From an uncultured Muribaculaceae bacterium (GTDB lineage Bacteria > Bacteroidota > Bacteroidia > Bacteroidales > Muribaculaceae), in NCBI GenBank assembly GCA_948788915.1, contig CAQFOZ010000010.1:1-52817 (forward strand): a stretch of 52,817 nt of DNA, read 5' to 3'. The position numbers and the translations under genes are program-made. The notes below the pieces were generated by a model, which was given only the letters and a program-made list of their open reading frames with translations, had not been told where the DNA came from and searched no databases. Shown piece after piece: positions 52,213 to 52,817 of the stretch; within the stretch, counting starts at the first letter, position 1, and every line of letters begins with the position of its first letter.

Positions 52213-52465
52213 AATTCTTCTGTTTTGGAGTGTTTGTTTTGTAGTTGCAAAATAAGTGTTGTCAACTGCTATAATCTTGCAGTCTAATGCTAATAAAAGC
52301 TAAACAAAGTTTTTTAATAAATCCAAGAGTTGCACTATGAAAGGGATGTAATTTCATTCTAAAAGAAAAAAATTTCAAAAAGATTAGATTGTTTTGAATA
52401 AATTGTTAAATTTGCAGTACTAATGTAGATGTTAAGAAATACTATTGCAACAATTTAAGACTGTC
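52213..52465. other. Intergenic region upstream of the XRE gene
   Basis: AT-rich, with no ORF I can support. It should hold the promoters of the small membrane ORF and of the XRE gene, including TAAATTTG at 52407-52414. Confidence 0.4.
52407..52414 (+). promoter_or_regulatory. -7 box of the XRE gene
   Basis: TAAATTTG matches TAnnTTTG, 51 nt before the ATG. Candidate TTG elements upstream are closer than usual. Confidence 0.5.
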
Positions 52466-52666
52466 ATGGATATTGGAAGTATCATTAGGAACAGGCGCCA
52501 AACAATCCGTACAACACAACAGACGCTTTCTGAAATGTCGGGTGTCAGTGTAAGAATGATCAAAGCTATAGAGGGAGGGTATGCGAATCCCTCGGTAGCT
52601 ACTCTTGAGAAGATACTTAACGTCCTCGGGCTGCAGCTTGCTATTGTAGACAAGCAAGAGGGTTAG
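52466..52666 (+). CDS. XRE-family regulator, Y4mF/HipB-like antitoxin
   Basis: 66 residues from ATG 52466. The whole protein is one helix-turn-helix domain: IIRNRRQTIRTTQQTLSEMS, SVRMIKAIEGG, then NPSVATLEKILNVLGLQLAI. This is the Y4mF/HipB antitoxin pattern; such genes normally precede a HipA-type kinase toxin. Here 30 bp of AT-rich sequence follows and then a dispersed repeat, so a hipA partner is not in the expected place within the window. Confidence 0.85.
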   Translation: MDIGSIIRNRRQTIRTTQQTLSEMSGVSVRMIKAIEGGYANPSVATLEKILNVLGLQLAIVDKQEG

Positions 52667-52694
52667 AAACAGTTTAAAAAATCTTTATTTATTT

Positions 52695-52817
52695 AAAGAA
52701 TCGCGGATATCAAGCGTGTAAATACGCTTGATGATTGGCGCGGATGAGTTACGGATATAGCGCGGATTTAAAATTATTAAGGTAAGGACTTAGAATCGCT
52801 GTTTGCGAAAAATGCCG
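52695..52817 (+). repeat. Composite CGGAT-type repeat, cut by the window end
   Basis: It begins AAAGAATCGCGGATATCAAG and shares the AAGCGTGTAAATACGCTT inverted repeat and GCGAAAAATGCC features with the modules near 32, 36 and 38 kb, in the same orientation. It continues past the window. Confidence 0.8.

Overview
The window looks like a chromosomal segment of a gut Bacteroidales bacterium, most likely a Muribaculaceae (S24-7) relative. Evidence from the sequence: promoters of the Bacteroidetes type (TTTG, about 19 nt, TAnnTTTG), AT-rich leaders without clear Shine-Dalgarno sites, a BACON/leucine-rich lipoprotein, the gldH and gldE gene neighbourhoods, a Bacteroidetes-type LptD, and two secreted proteins sharing a 'NLQGV..NPENGI.IRRQG' C-terminal tail. 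The genus is inference; no rRNA is present.

Layout. 1-8.6 kb: the end of a tRNA-Leu(CAA), a BACON-LRR lipoprotein, a NamZ-type muramidase, an SPFH/ribbon-helix-helix pair, a GIN-domain exported protein behind a 20-bp inverted repeat, dusB with an M16 peptidase, and a TPR membrane protein. 8.6-20.2 kb: lipid kinase, rhomboid protease, EEP-family phosphatase/nuclease, M3 peptidase (Dcp type), a long 6S-like noncoding RNA with its own promoter and terminator, HU, argS, a Bax-inhibitor-1 protein with a small acidic protein, and a secreted protein. 19.3-25.9 kb: an AraC regulator divergent from a three-gene RND efflux operon (adaptor, pump, TolC). 25.9-31.6 kb: pnp, then a thioredoxin-fold lipoprotein behind a triplicated promoter, an SUI1-like protein, NfeD and a stomatin/SPFH protein. 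31.6-40.0 kb: a repeat-rich zone holding an AddA/RecB-like helicase-nuclease, a DUF4143-type AAA ATPase flanked by the same composite repeat, and a second tail-bearing secreted protein. 40.0-52.8 kb: lptD, a coiled-coil protein with zapA, rny with ricT, gldH, an M24 peptidase, CCA-adding enzyme, gldE, a 4'-phosphopantetheinyl transferase, a 35-residue membrane ORF and an XRE antitoxin-like gene.

Connections. RNase Y (rny) lies directly upstream of a PSP1/RicT protein; in Bacillus, RicT belongs to the complex that modulates RNase Y. PNPase and this RicT both carry long arginine-rich low-complexity tails. Envelope genes dominate the rest: LptD, lipoproteins, SPFH/NfeD, rhomboid, efflux, gldH/gldE.

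Most unusual content. (1) A dispersed repeat whose core is a perfect 20-bp hairpin with an invariant GGGA loop occurs 11 times at six loci, always in the same orientation, and is often joined to a roughly 230-bp module rich in CGGAT units. It forms a 286-bp tandem duplication, brackets the ATPase gene, and lies between two copies of the 3' end of the phosphopantetheinyl transferase gene. (2) The 6S-like RNA. (3) An 85-bp tandem duplication that multiplies a promoter. (4) A possible invertible or MITE-like segment upstream of the GIN gene. (5) Promoters so close to the starts of lptD and the M16 gene that leaderless transcripts are likely. Everything was read by eye; no database search was made.
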